A DNA stretch of 64,000 bases from positions 26,677-90,676 of the forward strand of contig JAGIBF010000019.1 of the NCBI GenBank assembly GCA_017744515.1, given 5' to 3'. The notes under the pieces are model-generated. The model made no database searches, was not told the DNA's origin, and was given only the letters and a program-made list of their open reading frames with translations. Made by a program: the position numbers and the translations under genes. Source of the DNA: Niastella sp. Lineage in GTDB: Bacteria > Bacteroidota > Bacteroidia > Chitinophagales > Chitinophagaceae. Shown one piece after another: positions 52,952 to 61,178 of this stretch (its first letter is position 1; the number at the start of each line of letters is the position of its first letter).

Positions 52952-52973
52952 ATTAGCTTAATTATAAGCTAAT
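52952..52973 (+). promoter_or_regulatory. Perfect inverted repeat touching the nnr start codon
   Basis: ATTAGCTTA, a 4-nt loop, TAAGCTAAT: a perfect 9-bp dyad whose right arm ends 1 nt before the ATG at 52975. It could be an operator or an RNA hairpin that hides the ribosome-binding region. Confidence 0.55.
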
Positions 52974-52974
52974 C

Positions 52975-54474
52975 ATGAACATTTATTCTGCCACCGATAT
53001 ACGCGCCTGGGACGAATACACCATCCTGCACGAACCGATTGCCCCGATCGACCTGATGGAACGCGCCTCCCTCGCCTGCTTTCAATGGCTCTTGAAATAC
53101 CGTAATACCGAAACCTCCTTTGCCATCTTTTGCGGCAAAGGAAACAATGGAGGCGATGGACTGGCCATTGCAAGATTACTGGCAGAAAGCGATCACTCCG
53201 TAACAGTATATATCCTTGAGTTTGGCCACAAAGGCACTGACGATTTCCAAACCAACCTCGCACGGCTGCACAGCAGCAAGGCCACCATTAAATTCATCTC
53301 ATCCGAAGAAAGCATCCCCACCCTCACCATTGGAGATATTATTATAGATGCCCTGCTGGGTTCTGGCCTCAACAGGCCACTGGAAGGTTTGACCGCTTCC
53401 GTAGTGAAACACATCAACAACAGCGGCAACGAGGTGGTTGCCATCGATATTCCTTCTGGCCTGATGGTCGACAGTAGCTCAACAGGCAATACGATAGTCA
53501 CAGCCACCCACACCCTCAGCTTTCAATGCTATAAACCCGCCTTCCTCGTAGCCGAAAATGATTCCTTCATTGGCATCTTGCACATACTCGATATCGGCCT
53601 GCATCCGGCCTTCCCGGCAGAGCACCCTTCCACCCACCGCTGGATCGACCAGGCGCAAGTGCAATCCATCATCAAACCACGTAAGCAATTTTCACACAAA
53701 GGAACCTACGGCCATGCAGCCATTGTTGCTGGCAGTCAGGGAATGATGGGCGCCGCTACCCTTTCAGCCAAAGCCTGCCTGCGCAGCGGTGTCGGTAAAC
53801 TCACTACGCATATACCAGCTGTTGGCTACAACATCATGCAGATAACCGTGCCTGAGGCTATGACCTATACTGCCGGCAAAGATTACATTGAAATGGCTGT
53901 CAACCTGGAACAGTACGATGCCATAGGCGTTGGCCCTGGATTAGGACAACACGATAGTCATAAAGCTTTGCTTGAAAACATCTTTCAACAATGCAGTAAA
54001 GCATTGATATTGGATGCCGATGCATTGAATATACTTGGCCAACACAAAGAACTCTTGCAACAACTGCCTCTCAATACGATCATCACCCCTCACCCCAAAG
54101 AATTTGAAAGATTATTCGGCAAAGCCGCCAATGATTTTGAGCGCATCCAATTAGCTATGCGTAAAGCTGCAGAGCTTAAGATCGTGATTGTATTGAAAGG
54201 CCGTTACACATTGGTAGCTACGCCCGAAGGAATAGCCTGGTTCAACAGCACAGGCAATCCCGGCATGGCCACCGGCGGCAGTGGAGATGTACTAACAGGC
54301 ATCATCACAGGATTATCGGCGCAAGGATACCCGGCTACGCAGGCAGCCATCGCAGGCGTATACCTCCACGGGCTGGCAGGCGATATTGCCGTTTCCTATT
54401 CCTCACCCGAATCCCTGATCGCTTCAGATATTACCGAATACCTTGGACAGGCATTTCACCAGATAGCTATATAA
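52975..54474 (+). CDS. nnr: Bifunctional NAD(P)HX epimerase/dehydratase
   Basis: This is a 499-residue fusion. The N-terminal YjeF_N epimerase half (about 1-215: IYSATDIRAWDEYTI, CGKGNNGGDGLAIARL, DALLGSGLNRPLEG, VVAIDIPSGL) converts R to S hydrates of NAD(P)H. The C-terminal dehydratase half (about 230-495: SHKGTYGHAAIVAGSQGMMG, GVGPGLG, LDADALNIL, NPGMATGGSGDVLTGIITG) restores NAD(P)H using ATP or ADP. It repairs damaged cofactor. Same strand as the preceding serine hydrolase but 98 bases apart. Confidence 0.95.
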   Translation: MNIYSATDIRAWDEYTILHEPIAPIDLMERASLACFQWLLKYRNTETSFAIFCGKGNNGGDGLAIARLLAESDHSVTVYILEFGHKGTDDFQTNLARLHSSKATIKFISSEESIPTLTIGDIIIDALLGSGLNRPLEGLTASVVKHINNSGNEVVAIDIPSGLMVDSSSTGNTIVTATHTLSFQCYKPAFLVAENDSFIGILHILDIGLHPAFPAEHPSTHRWIDQAQVQSIIKPRKQFSHKGTYGHAAIVAGSQGMMGAATLSAKACLRSGVGKLTTHIPAVGYNIMQITVPEAMTYTAGKDYIEMAVNLEQYDAIGVGPGLGQHDSHKALLENIFQQCSKALILDADALNILGQHKELLQQLPLNTIITPHPKEFERLFGKAANDFERIQLAMRKAAELKIVIVLKGRYTLVATPEGIAWFNSTGNPGMATGGSGDVLTGIITGLSAQGYPATQAAIAGVYLHGLAGDIAVSYSSPESLIASDITEYLGQAFHQIAI

Positions 54475-54514
54475 ACAAAACATCCCGGCCTCCCGCCTTG
54501 GGAACACCAGGATG
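54474..54514 (-). terminator. Terminator for the coiled-coil surface protein
   Basis: On the minus strand a 14-bp stem with one mismatch (CATCCTGG..TTCC / GGGAGGCCGGGATG) is followed by TTTTGTTTAT. Confidence 0.7.
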
Positions 54515-54540
54515 ATGGTAAGGAACGAATTAAACGGACA

Positions 54541-55239
54541 TTATTGTTTACCGCACGACACAGGTGCTGCCTGCTTTTCCTTTTCCAATGCTTCCACTTT
54601 CTTACTCAGCTCGATCACATGTAAGGTCAGTTCCTCTATCTTCTCCAGCAGTTTGGCATTCATATCCCCCAGATCGATACCTTCTGCTTTTACTGTCGCA
54701 GCCGAAGGAACATTAGGCAGGTGATTGTTCTTTTTGATAAAAACCTCGAGGCTGGCCAGGCTCATCAACTGATAATCTTTATTGAACACATAATCAGGCC
54801 AGGGGCTTTGAGCAGTAACCTTTACCAGGCGGGCGCCAATACCTCCTTCCACTGCCAGTTTGAAACTGCCGGTCTCAGTAGTGCCAATACCCACTGATCC
54901 ACCGGAAAGATTCATAACGATATTACCCCAGGAAGAGCCGCTGGCCTTGATGGCCTGCAAATAACCATAACCATTCTGACGCGCGCTAATACCAGCACTC
55001 AAAGACGTAAAGCCGCCGGTGCCAGTATTGGGTTCACCTATGATCATCCCTATACCACCAGGATCTGCAGAAGGGGTAATAGCCAAACGCGTGGAATTAG
55101 TGAAATTAGCGGGAGTCGTAATAATGGTATATCCTGGAACATTACTATAGAGATTTCCCCAGGCCTGGTCCCATATAGTTTGGGAAGATGCAGACAGAAC
55201 AGCAATAACAAGGAATAAAAGGGCAATGACTTTTTTCAT
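54541..55239 (-). CDS. Surface protein with C-terminal tail-fibre-like/endosialidase-chaperone-like region
   Basis: This is a 232-residue exported protein (MKKVIALLFLVIAVLSASSQ signal). The middle is Gly/Ser/Thr-rich beta structure (GGFTSLSAGISARQNGYGYL, MNLSGGSVGIGTTETGSFKL). The C-terminal region is the recurring Bacteroidota module VKVTAQSPWPDYVFNKDYQL, then LMSLASLEVFIKKNNHLPNV and a coiled coil (AKLLEKIEELTLHVIELSKKVEALEKEK) ending in a Cys-containing VSCGKQ. That module resembles the trimeric stalk and intramolecular chaperone ends of phage-tail-like or surface fibres. Function is unknown. Ends with its own terminator. Confidence 0.82.
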   Translation of the reverse strand: MKKVIALLFLVIAVLSASSQTIWDQAWGNLYSNVPGYTIITTPANFTNSTRLAITPSADPGGIGMIIGEPNTGTGGFTSLSAGISARQNGYGYLQAIKASGSSWGNIVMNLSGGSVGIGTTETGSFKLAVEGGIGARLVKVTAQSPWPDYVFNKDYQLMSLASLEVFIKKNNHLPNVPSAATVKAEGIDLGDMNAKLLEKIEELTLHVIELSKKVEALEKEKQAAPVSCGKQ

Positions 55240-55476
55240 TTGAAAAGAGGTTAAGGTTTACAATAAAACAGGTTACCAATACCAACAATAACCCGGCTCA
55301 TTGCAAATATGTGCCAAATGATCAAACGAAAAAACGCCATTGAATAACTGTGCAGACTAAATGAGTAAGTGTGCAGATTTAGCAGTAACTGCGCAGTCAC
55401 GCTGCCCGCAGACAACCCGCAGAATTGACAATCAGCATCAACGATAAAGTTTAAAATAAATAAAAAAATAGTATAA

Positions 55477-55498
55477 ACTAAACTTTTTAGTACATTTG
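55477..55498 (+). promoter_or_regulatory. Toxin-antitoxin operon promoter and operator
   Basis: TACATTTG (55491-55498) fits the TAnnTTTG -7 consensus, 20 nt before the toxin ATG. ACTAAA-CTT-TTTAGT (55477-55491), a perfect 6-bp dyad, abuts it, where an autorepressor would bind. Confidence 0.55.
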
Positions 55499-55518
55499 TG
55501 GTTGAAACTGATTGCTGA

Positions 55519-55884
55519 ATGCCTTTGAAAAACCACGCCATCCAATTCCTGGAGGAATTTACCATTAAAATGGACTTCTGGGGGTTACAAATCAGGACAG
55601 AACGCACCAACAGGAAAAATACAACTACACTCCTGGCCCTTGAATTCAGCTATGAACGTGTACGTCAGATATTAAAAGAATTGACTGTTGAGGATTATTC
55701 AGAAGGTCCTATACCTGATAAACTATACGGTAACACACCCATGTGGATATTTGGAAAGATGATCAAAGGACGGGAAGTATATATCAAAATACAGATGGGA
55801 CATCCGAATTCAAAAACCATTTGTATTTCATTCCATTTTGCTGAATACAAAATGACTTATCCCTTTAAAACAGTATGTATATGA
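55519..55884 (+). CDS. MqsR-like toxin
   Basis: This is a 121-residue protein with an MqsR/RelE-type fold layout: FSYERVRQILKELTVEDYSE as the helical start, then PMWIFGKMIKGREVYIKIQM and TICISFHFAEYKMTYPF. The E. coli MqsR pattern W-x..VYLKI..VSFK is visible in W-IFG..VYIKIQ..ISFHF. MqsR-type toxins are ribosome-independent mRNA interferases; catalytic residues could not be assigned here. The TGA at 55882 overlaps the ATG of the antitoxin (ATGA), the usual toxin-first order of mqsRA. The gene and its neighbour look AT-rich against the surroundings, in line with transfer. Confidence 0.72.
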   Translation: MPLKNHAIQFLEEFTIKMDFWGLQIRTERTNRKNTTTLLALEFSYERVRQILKELTVEDYSEGPIPDKLYGNTPMWIFGKMIKGREVYIKIQMGHPNSKTICISFHFAEYKMTYPFKTVCI

Positions 55885-56876
55885 TTAGTCCAATCACAGG
55901 CAAGCCAATGGAATTAGTAAGGGAAAAAACAACACTTGAATTCCGCAAGGAACACTTCGAAGTGATTTACCATTCGTACAGGTGCATTGACTCCGGCGAA
56001 GAATTTGAAGATGAAGAATTGAGCAACCTCAACCTTGGACAAGTATACAATGCTTACCGGGCAAAGCACAAGCTTCCCTTTACTGAAGAAATAAAGAATA
56101 CGCGCCGGCAATATGACCTGCCCGCAACTACCATGTCAGAAATATTGGGCTTTGGTGTAAATCAATACCGCTTATATGAAACCGGAGACATCCCCAGTGA
56201 AACAAATGCCCGGCTTATACAAATGGCCGCTAATCCCGATGAATTTCTAAAGCTGATAGAATTGAGCAGCGCAGTAGCAGGGAAACAAAAAGAAAAGCTA
56301 CTTAAAAAAATCACAGAATTAAAGCAGACAATAACACCATGGAACACCGTACAGGAGAAAATGTTGGGCGTTCATATGCCCTGTATTTTTAATGGATATA
56401 AAAAAACAAGTCCCGAAAAGGCTTATCATATGGTCCGCTTCTTTGCTGATCATATCAAACCACTAAAAACAGCAACAAATAAATTATTGTTCTATGCTGA
56501 TTTTTATCATTACAAAAGAACCGGCACTGGCATTAGTGGCCTACAATACCGTGCCATACAGTGGGGTCCAGTCCCAGGACAATTCGACTACTTGTTTAAG
56601 ATGGCCGAAGAAAGCAATATCATCAACTTGAAGTATGAAGTATGGGACGGAGATAAGGAAATGGTGATTATTGAGCCCACTACAGATCTGCAATTCCGGC
56701 ATGACCTATTCAGCGAAGAAGAGATCAATAGTATGCAAGCTGTCCAAACGAAACTTCAGCACCTTAAAACAAATCAATTGGTGGAGGTCAGCCATCAGGA
56801 ACCTGCCTGGAAAGACAATATTGAAGGCAAAAAGCTGATCAACTATAACTATGCATTTGACCTGATAGCAGTATAA
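55881..56876 (+). CDS. YgiT/MqsA-like HTH plus Panacea (DUF4065) antitoxin
   Basis: This is a 331-residue protein from the overlapping ATG at 55881 (55875 is the alternative). Residues 1-65 resemble the YgiT/MqsA zinc-ribbon region (SPITGKPMELVREKTTLEF, YHSYRCIDSGEEFED), but the first CxxC is lost and only one Cys remains. An HTH follows (about 75-125: FTEEIKNTRRQYDLPATTMS, LGFGVNQYRLYE), then a Panacea/SocA-like domain (about 175-331: KLLFYADFYHYKRTGTGISG, LQYRAIQWGPVPGQFDYLF). Panacea domains neutralise very different toxins. Here the partner is MqsR-like. The HTH makes it a probable repressor of its own operon. Confidence 0.82.
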   Translation: MISPITGKPMELVREKTTLEFRKEHFEVIYHSYRCIDSGEEFEDEELSNLNLGQVYNAYRAKHKLPFTEEIKNTRRQYDLPATTMSEILGFGVNQYRLYETGDIPSETNARLIQMAANPDEFLKLIELSSAVAGKQKEKLLKKITELKQTITPWNTVQEKMLGVHMPCIFNGYKKTSPEKAYHMVRFFADHIKPLKTATNKLLFYADFYHYKRTGTGISGLQYRAIQWGPVPGQFDYLFKMAEESNIINLKYEVWDGDKEMVIIEPTTDLQFRHDLFSEEEINSMQAVQTKLQHLKTNQLVEVSHQEPAWKDNIEGKKLINYNYAFDLIAV

Positions 56877-56880
56877 ACTT

Positions 56881-57657
56881 TTACAACTTCCGCATCAGTT
56901 CCTGCGCCTTTTTGTAATTGGGGGCATCAGCAGGTATCTTTTCCAGCCAGTCTTTAGCCGCATCTTCGTCCTTTTCTTTCAGGTAGCTAAGCGCTTCATA
57001 AAAAGTAGCCTCATACTTAAAAGCCGACTCACCTTTGATCAGTTTTTCAAAAGACGCCCTGGCCAACGGTATTTGGTTGGTTTGCAGAAGCGCTACGCCA
57101 AAGTAAAATTGAGCAAAACTATTATCAGGCTGGGTTTGCACCACTTCAGCCAGCAGTACAGCAGCCTCGGTAAACTCTTTATTATTGAACGCCGAAGTAG
57201 CCTTCTGCAAAACAGTATCGATATGACTACCCCGCTCCACCTGCGTCACCATTTGTGTGTCCGCATAGCGCTCATACAGGTCGCCGGTAAAGGGGTTCCA
57301 CACCATGAGTATCACCACCAGCATAGCAGCTATCGCCGCAGCCACACCGATATAGCGTTTAAAGGCTACCACCCTGGCTGGTGGCGGAGGTGTTTCAACA
57401 ACCCTTTGTTCATTAGATGGCGCCTGGGCGGTTGCACTGAAAAACTCCTGCCTCATTTGCCGCAAGGTACCCTGCAATTGTTGCCGCTGCTCGTCGGGAG
57501 CATACTGTTGCTCCAGCGTCGTATCCACATCCCGGTACAAAGCCAACTCCTGCTGCAGCTCCGTATCTGTTGCCAGAACTGCTTCAAAAGCCTGCTGTTC
57601 TTCAGCAGCCATCAGCCCTTCCTCATACCGTGCAATATCTTCGTATGTATATTTCAT
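56881..57657 (-). CDS. Anti-sigma-like TPR membrane protein
   Basis: This is a 258-residue protein. The N-terminal ~90 residues are acidic and Gln-rich (TYEDIARYEEGLMAAEEQQA, FEAVLATDTELQQELALY), like zinc-free anti-sigma N-termini. One transmembrane helix follows (about 103-122: YIGVAAAIAAMLVVILMVW) and then four TPR-like units in the periplasm (FNNKEFTEAAVLLAEVV, FAQFYFGVALLQTNQI, YEALSYLKEKDEDAAKDWLE). It lies 58 bases after the sigma factor gene in the same direction, the usual sigma/anti-sigma order, so it probably holds that sigma factor at the membrane. The pairing is inferred from position. Confidence 0.8.
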   Translation of the reverse strand: MKYTYEDIARYEEGLMAAEEQQAFEAVLATDTELQQELALYRDVDTTLEQQYAPDEQRQQLQGTLRQMRQEFFSATAQAPSNEQRVVETPPPPARVVAFKRYIGVAAAIAAMLVVILMVWNPFTGDLYERYADTQMVTQVERGSHIDTVLQKATSAFNNKEFTEAAVLLAEVVQTQPDNSFAQFYFGVALLQTNQIPLARASFEKLIKGESAFKYEATFYEALSYLKEKDEDAAKDWLEKIPADAPNYKKAQELMRKL

Positions 57658-57715
57658 AAAAGAAACTTCTAAGATTAATAATGCATTCGAAAAACTCCTC
57701 TCAATCCTCCAAATC

Positions 57716-58411
57716 CTAAAAATCCAGGTTCTGACTAACCATCTTCACCAACGAGGCCATGCATTCGCTCTTCTTCTTGCGCAGGTACCCGTAAGTTACC
57801 TTTAATTGCTCCGCGATTTTCTCCTGGTCCTCTCCACTCATGCAACGCCTGATGATCTCTTTACAGGACTCCCCCAGCTTCTCAAAACACTGCAAAAACA
57901 ACTGCATTTTGTCGTTGTTGTGCTTCAACTGCTCGGCCAGTGCAAATACATCCTCCCCTATAGATACATCGTCCACCTCTTTTGTTACCGGCTGCCGGCC
58001 TCTTTTTTTCAGCTCATTGAGCCATTTTCTTTTACATACTATAATAAGAAATGGCTCAAAAGGACAGGTAAGCTGTAACCCCTTGTTTTTTGCCTGGTTA
58101 TAAATATCGATCAGGGATTCCTGGAAAATATCGGCCGCATCATCCTCACTGCCGCTGTTGGCCAATATATATTGACGAACCTTCCCGGCATACTTGCTAT
58201 AGATCTCCCGGACAATAATCGTGTCGTTTTCCAGCAGGGCCTGTACATATCGCTGGTCGGTGTGAATAACAGTAGTAATAGTAAAAGATTTATAAGTGAG
58301 TGATATACACGGTACAAGCGCCCCTTTTTCCCTGCCGGTAAAAATAACCAAAAAAAAATCATCCGGATGGGGGTAACAAAAATACCAGCCTGCTGATATA
58401 CCTGTGAACAC
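57716..58411 (-). CDS. RNA polymerase sigma-70 family (ECF-like) factor, start uncertain
   Basis: This is a 231-residue frame from a GTG at 58411. The sigma region 2 is clear (AADIFQESLIDIYNQAK, CPFEPFLIIVCKRKWLNEL) and region 4 follows (FEKLGESCKEIIRRCMSGED, QEKIAEQLKVTYGYLRKKKS). The expected N-terminus for this family lies near HTDQRYVQALLENDT, about 50 residues in, but no ATG, GTG or TTG is found close to it; an ATT or ATA start, or the upstream GTG, remains possible. The region before it has a run of nine As. It is followed by a probable anti-sigma protein and is divergent from a lipoprotein gene. Confidence 0.8.
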   Translation of the reverse strand: MFTGISAGWYFCYPHPDDFFLVIFTGREKGALVPCISLTYKSFTITTVIHTDQRYVQALLENDTIIVREIYSKYAGKVRQYILANSGSEDDAADIFQESLIDIYNQAKNKGLQLTCPFEPFLIIVCKRKWLNELKKRGRQPVTKEVDDVSIGEDVFALAEQLKHNNDKMQLFLQCFEKLGESCKEIIRRCMSGEDQEKIAEQLKVTYGYLRKKKSECMASLVKMVSQNLDF

Positions 58412-58476
58412 GCAAGGGGCGGACGCCGAAAAGCCCCCAACAAAGAGTAGGCATTAAACACTAAAAATATACAGTT

Positions 58477-59445
58477 ATGAAACGTTCATTATTTGCAGCC
58501 ACAGTTATAGCTGCCGCAATCACCACCCTTACTTCATGTAAGAAGAACAACGATGCTCCGCAGTATGCACGCGCAGAAGCATTCTGGTCATCAAATGCAA
58601 TTCCGACACAAACTTTCTCCGGTAATGCAGCCACAGGTTTTACCATCACCGGCGATAAAGGCACCAAGGTTAAATTCCCGGCCAACGCCTTTGTAGATGG
58701 CAGTGGCAATATCGTAAGCGGCAATGTAAATGTTACCCTGAAAGAAGTACTCAGCAAAAAAGACGTATTGCTCTCCGGTGTATGGACTGAGTCGAACGGC
58801 CAGATCCTCGAATCGGGCGGCGAGTTGCTGGTGGAGGCAAAGCTGGACGGCAAAGATCTGAAGATCAACCCTGCCCTCGGCGACAAAGGCATACAGGTAG
58901 AAGTGCCCAAAGTAATGAATAACCAGGATATGGGTCTGTTCGTACAAGGCCGTCGTGATCAGGGACAAGGCGGTGGTGCAAATGGCGGCGGTGGTCAGCA
59001 GCAACAAAATCCTACCACCTGGATGCCAGCACCTTATTACCCCTTCGGTAATGGCCCCAACAGCTACAGCTTCACCCTGCCTGGTTTTACATGGGTAAAC
59101 TGCGACCGTTTCTACAGCGATCCTAATCCCAAAACAACCGTAACTGTGCTGCCTGCTTTCCAGGATAATAATCAGGTTACTGACCTTCAGGTGATCCTCG
59201 TATTCAAGAACATCAGCACCGTGATCACGTTCCCTTACAACTACAGCATCCAGAAATTTGAATCTTACCAGAATTCACTGCCTATCGGCTCTCAGGCAAG
59301 CCTGGTATTGATCGGCAAAGACAGCGACGGCTTCATTCAGTTTGGTACTCAAAGCATTACCATCAGCGCCAACATGCACATCGACGCACCGATCCACAAA
59401 GCCACACAAGCTGAAGTAGATGCTTTCCTGGATTCGATCCAATAA
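58477..59445 (+). CDS. Predicted lipoprotein of unknown function
   Basis: This is a 322-residue lipoprotein (signal to TTLTSCKKNND, lipid Cys21). The mature part has a beta-sandwich first half (IPTQTFSGNAATGFTITGD, GKVNVTL-type GNVNVTLKEVLSKKDVL, SGGELLVEAKLDGK). A Gly/Gln-rich linker follows (GRRDQGQGGGANGGGGQQQQ, near 165-180), then a second half with VILVFKNISTVITF and ASLVLIGKDSDGF. It resembles Bacteroidota lipoproteins of unknown function that carry a ZU5-like fold, but that is not secure. It is divergent from the sigma/anti-sigma pair and may be one of its targets. Confidence 0.75.
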   Translation: MKRSLFAATVIAAAITTLTSCKKNNDAPQYARAEAFWSSNAIPTQTFSGNAATGFTITGDKGTKVKFPANAFVDGSGNIVSGNVNVTLKEVLSKKDVLLSGVWTESNGQILESGGELLVEAKLDGKDLKINPALGDKGIQVEVPKVMNNQDMGLFVQGRRDQGQGGGANGGGGQQQQNPTTWMPAPYYPFGNGPNSYSFTLPGFTWVNCDRFYSDPNPKTTVTVLPAFQDNNQVTDLQVILVFKNISTVITFPYNYSIQKFESYQNSLPIGSQASLVLIGKDSDGFIQFGTQSITISANMHIDAPIHKATQAEVDAFLDSIQ

Positions 59446-59447
59446 AT

Positions 59448-59507
59448 TGTCACACTAAGCCATGTCACCCTGAGCTTGTCGAAGGGTTGTCTAAGAGCTT
59501 CAGACAG
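59448..59507. repeat. CTGAGCTTGTCGAAG family copy 4
   Basis: TTGTCACACTAAGC, TGTCACCCTGAG, CTTGTCGAAG and GGTTGTCTAAG lie immediately after the lipoprotein stop; the exact core is CTGAGCTTGTCGAAG as at 8329, 15792 and 16614. Confidence 0.65.
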
Positions 59508-59555
59508 ATAAACAGGCTTATCTCCGGGACTTTTCAGTCGGTTCACCGTACTTCT

Positions 59556-59593
59556 AAGGGTGGGTCGCCTTCCAAAGGCGGCTCACCCTTTTT
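59556..59593 (+). terminator. GGRTGGG-CGCC-TCCAAA-GGCGGCTCAYCC hairpin, copy 2, with T-tract
   Basis: AAGGGTGGGTCGCCTT, loop CCA, AAGGCGGCTCACCCTT, then TTT: an intrinsic terminator after the lipoprotein gene and its repeat. Same sequence family as 17633-17668. Confidence 0.75.
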
Positions 59594-59685
59594 AATGTCT
59601 GCCTGCCCCATCGGCCCGCTTTTTTATGTGCACTGAAAGTCGTATATTACAATTCACCGATTGCTCACCAAAACATATAAGCTGT

Positions 59686-60123
59686 ATGAACAAAAAAGTA
59701 GCAGACATATTACTACGCAAAGGCAGTAACATTACCACTGTTCAACCCGACATCTCCGTACTGGACGCCCTGAGGATCATGGCCGATCAGAACATAGGTT
59801 CTGTGATGGTGATGGAAAATGGTCAGTACCTGGGCATTATGACAGAACGCGATTACTCCCGCAAGATCGTACTGAGAGGAAGGAACTCTACAGATACGCC
59901 GGTAGGTGAGATCATGTCCAACGATTTCCCGCGCATCACGCCCGCCGACTCCATCGACTATTGCATGCAACTCATGTCGGACAGAAATATCCGTTACCTG
60001 CCCGTATTCGATGGCGACCAGGTAATGGGCATCATCTCCATCAACGATGTGGTAAAAGAAACCATTCTTTCACACGAAGAAACTATTACCCAACTCAAGG
60101 ACTACTTGCACTCAGCACGATAA
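59686..60123 (+). CDS. CBS domain-containing protein
   Basis: This is a 145-residue protein made of two CBS domains: NKKVADILLRKGSNITTVQPD, MADQNIGSVMVMENGQYLGI and MTERDYSRKIVLRGR for the first, then EIMSNDFPRITPADSIDYCM and YLPVFDGDQVMGIISINDVV for the second. CBS pairs bind adenosine nucleotides and report energy status. The start at 59686 is chosen because similarity begins there; an in-frame ATG at 59626 adds 20 unrelated residues. It is followed by a terminator. Partner unknown. Confidence 0.93.
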   Translation: MNKKVADILLRKGSNITTVQPDISVLDALRIMADQNIGSVMVMENGQYLGIMTERDYSRKIVLRGRNSTDTPVGEIMSNDFPRITPADSIDYCMQLMSDRNIRYLPVFDGDQVMGIISINDVVKETILSHEETITQLKDYLHSAR

Positions 60124-60156
60124 ACGATCTACTCTCCAATTACCCCCTGGAGAATC

Positions 60157-60184
60157 AAAAGCCCTGCAGCATGCGGGGCTTTTT
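60157..60184 (+). terminator. Intrinsic terminator after the CBS gene
   Basis: AAAAGCCCTGCA, loop GCA, TGCGGGGCTTTT (one wobble), with a T5 tail. Confidence 0.85.
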
Positions 60185-60236
60185 GGTGCGTATCACCTTT
60201 TTCCTATATTACAAAGGAAGATATGTACCTTTCTGT

Positions 60237-61130
60237 ATGCCTGATACAAAACTATTTCAGTCATTTTACAGCAGCCTGCTATTTCTGCTGGTCATCACCT
60301 CCATCAGTACGGCACAAAGCCTCCAACGCCCGGAACTCATAGGTATCGCCTCCATTGAAGTACAGGTAAGCGATCTAAAGAAAGCAACCAGCTTTTATCA
60401 AGGTTTGTTGGGTTACAGAACCACTCCGCTCGCCATCAACGGACAGCAAGCACTCCTTATCCACGTCAACCAGCGGCAAAGCATTGTAGTGCATGGTGGC
60501 CTCCACGAAGGGCAAATAGAAAGACTGGTAGCTGTCAGTTTTCAAACCCATGATGTGAAAGCCATGCAGGCTTACTTAAAAAGTAAAGGAGTATCCGTAC
60601 CGGATACGCTTACAAAAGATAAAAACAATAACCTTTCATTCGCCATCCACGATCCCGAAAAGCACGGCATCAAATTCATTCAAGACGCAACTACAAACCC
60701 GCAACAGCCTGCATCAAAAGCAGGCTTACCCATTTCCTCCCGCATCCTGCATGCAGGCATTACGGTCAACAACCTGCCACTCATCGATGCATTCTACAAA
60801 GACATACTTGGCTTCTCCGAAATATGGCGCGGCGGCTCCAACGATAGCGTCACCAGTTGGATCAATATGCGCCTGCCGGAAAGTACAGACTACCTTGAAT
60901 ACATGCTGGTAAATACACCACCCAACAAACAACAACTGGGAAGTCTGCACCATATTGCCCTGCTGGTGCCCGATATGCAGCAGGCAGTAGACATACTGCG
61001 TTCCCGCGCCGCTAAAACAGGTTACAATATGGCCGCCCCCCGGATAGGGCGCAACAACAAATGGCAACTGAACCTCTATGATCCGGATGGAACGAGAGTA
61101 GAATTGATGGAGCCTTTTACTTTCCGGTAG
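60237..61130 (+). CDS. Exported two-domain VOC protein
   Basis: This is a 297-residue protein. The ATG at 60237 starts a signal peptide (FYSSLLFLLVITSISTAQS); the frame is open further left but that part overlaps the CBS gene and the terminator. Two VOC domains follow: ELIGIASIEVQVSDLKKATS to KHGIKFIQDAT, and SRILHAGITVNNLPLIDAFY to DPDGTRVELMEPFTF. Metal-ligand positions are plausible in the second (H in RILHAG and HHIALL, E near LMEP) but unproven. Exported dioxygenase-like VOC proteins are unusual compared with cytoplasmic members; substrate unknown. Confidence 0.88.
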   Translation: MPDTKLFQSFYSSLLFLLVITSISTAQSLQRPELIGIASIEVQVSDLKKATSFYQGLLGYRTTPLAINGQQALLIHVNQRQSIVVHGGLHEGQIERLVAVSFQTHDVKAMQAYLKSKGVSVPDTLTKDKNNNLSFAIHDPEKHGIKFIQDATTNPQQPASKAGLPISSRILHAGITVNNLPLIDAFYKDILGFSEIWRGGSNDSVTSWINMRLPESTDYLEYMLVNTPPNKQQLGSLHHIALLVPDMQQAVDILRSRAAKTGYNMAAPRIGRNNKWQLNLYDPDGTRVELMEPFTFR

Positions 61131-61178
61131 AAGTTGATATCATACCATACAGAAGAACAATAAAGAGACCTATCCATT

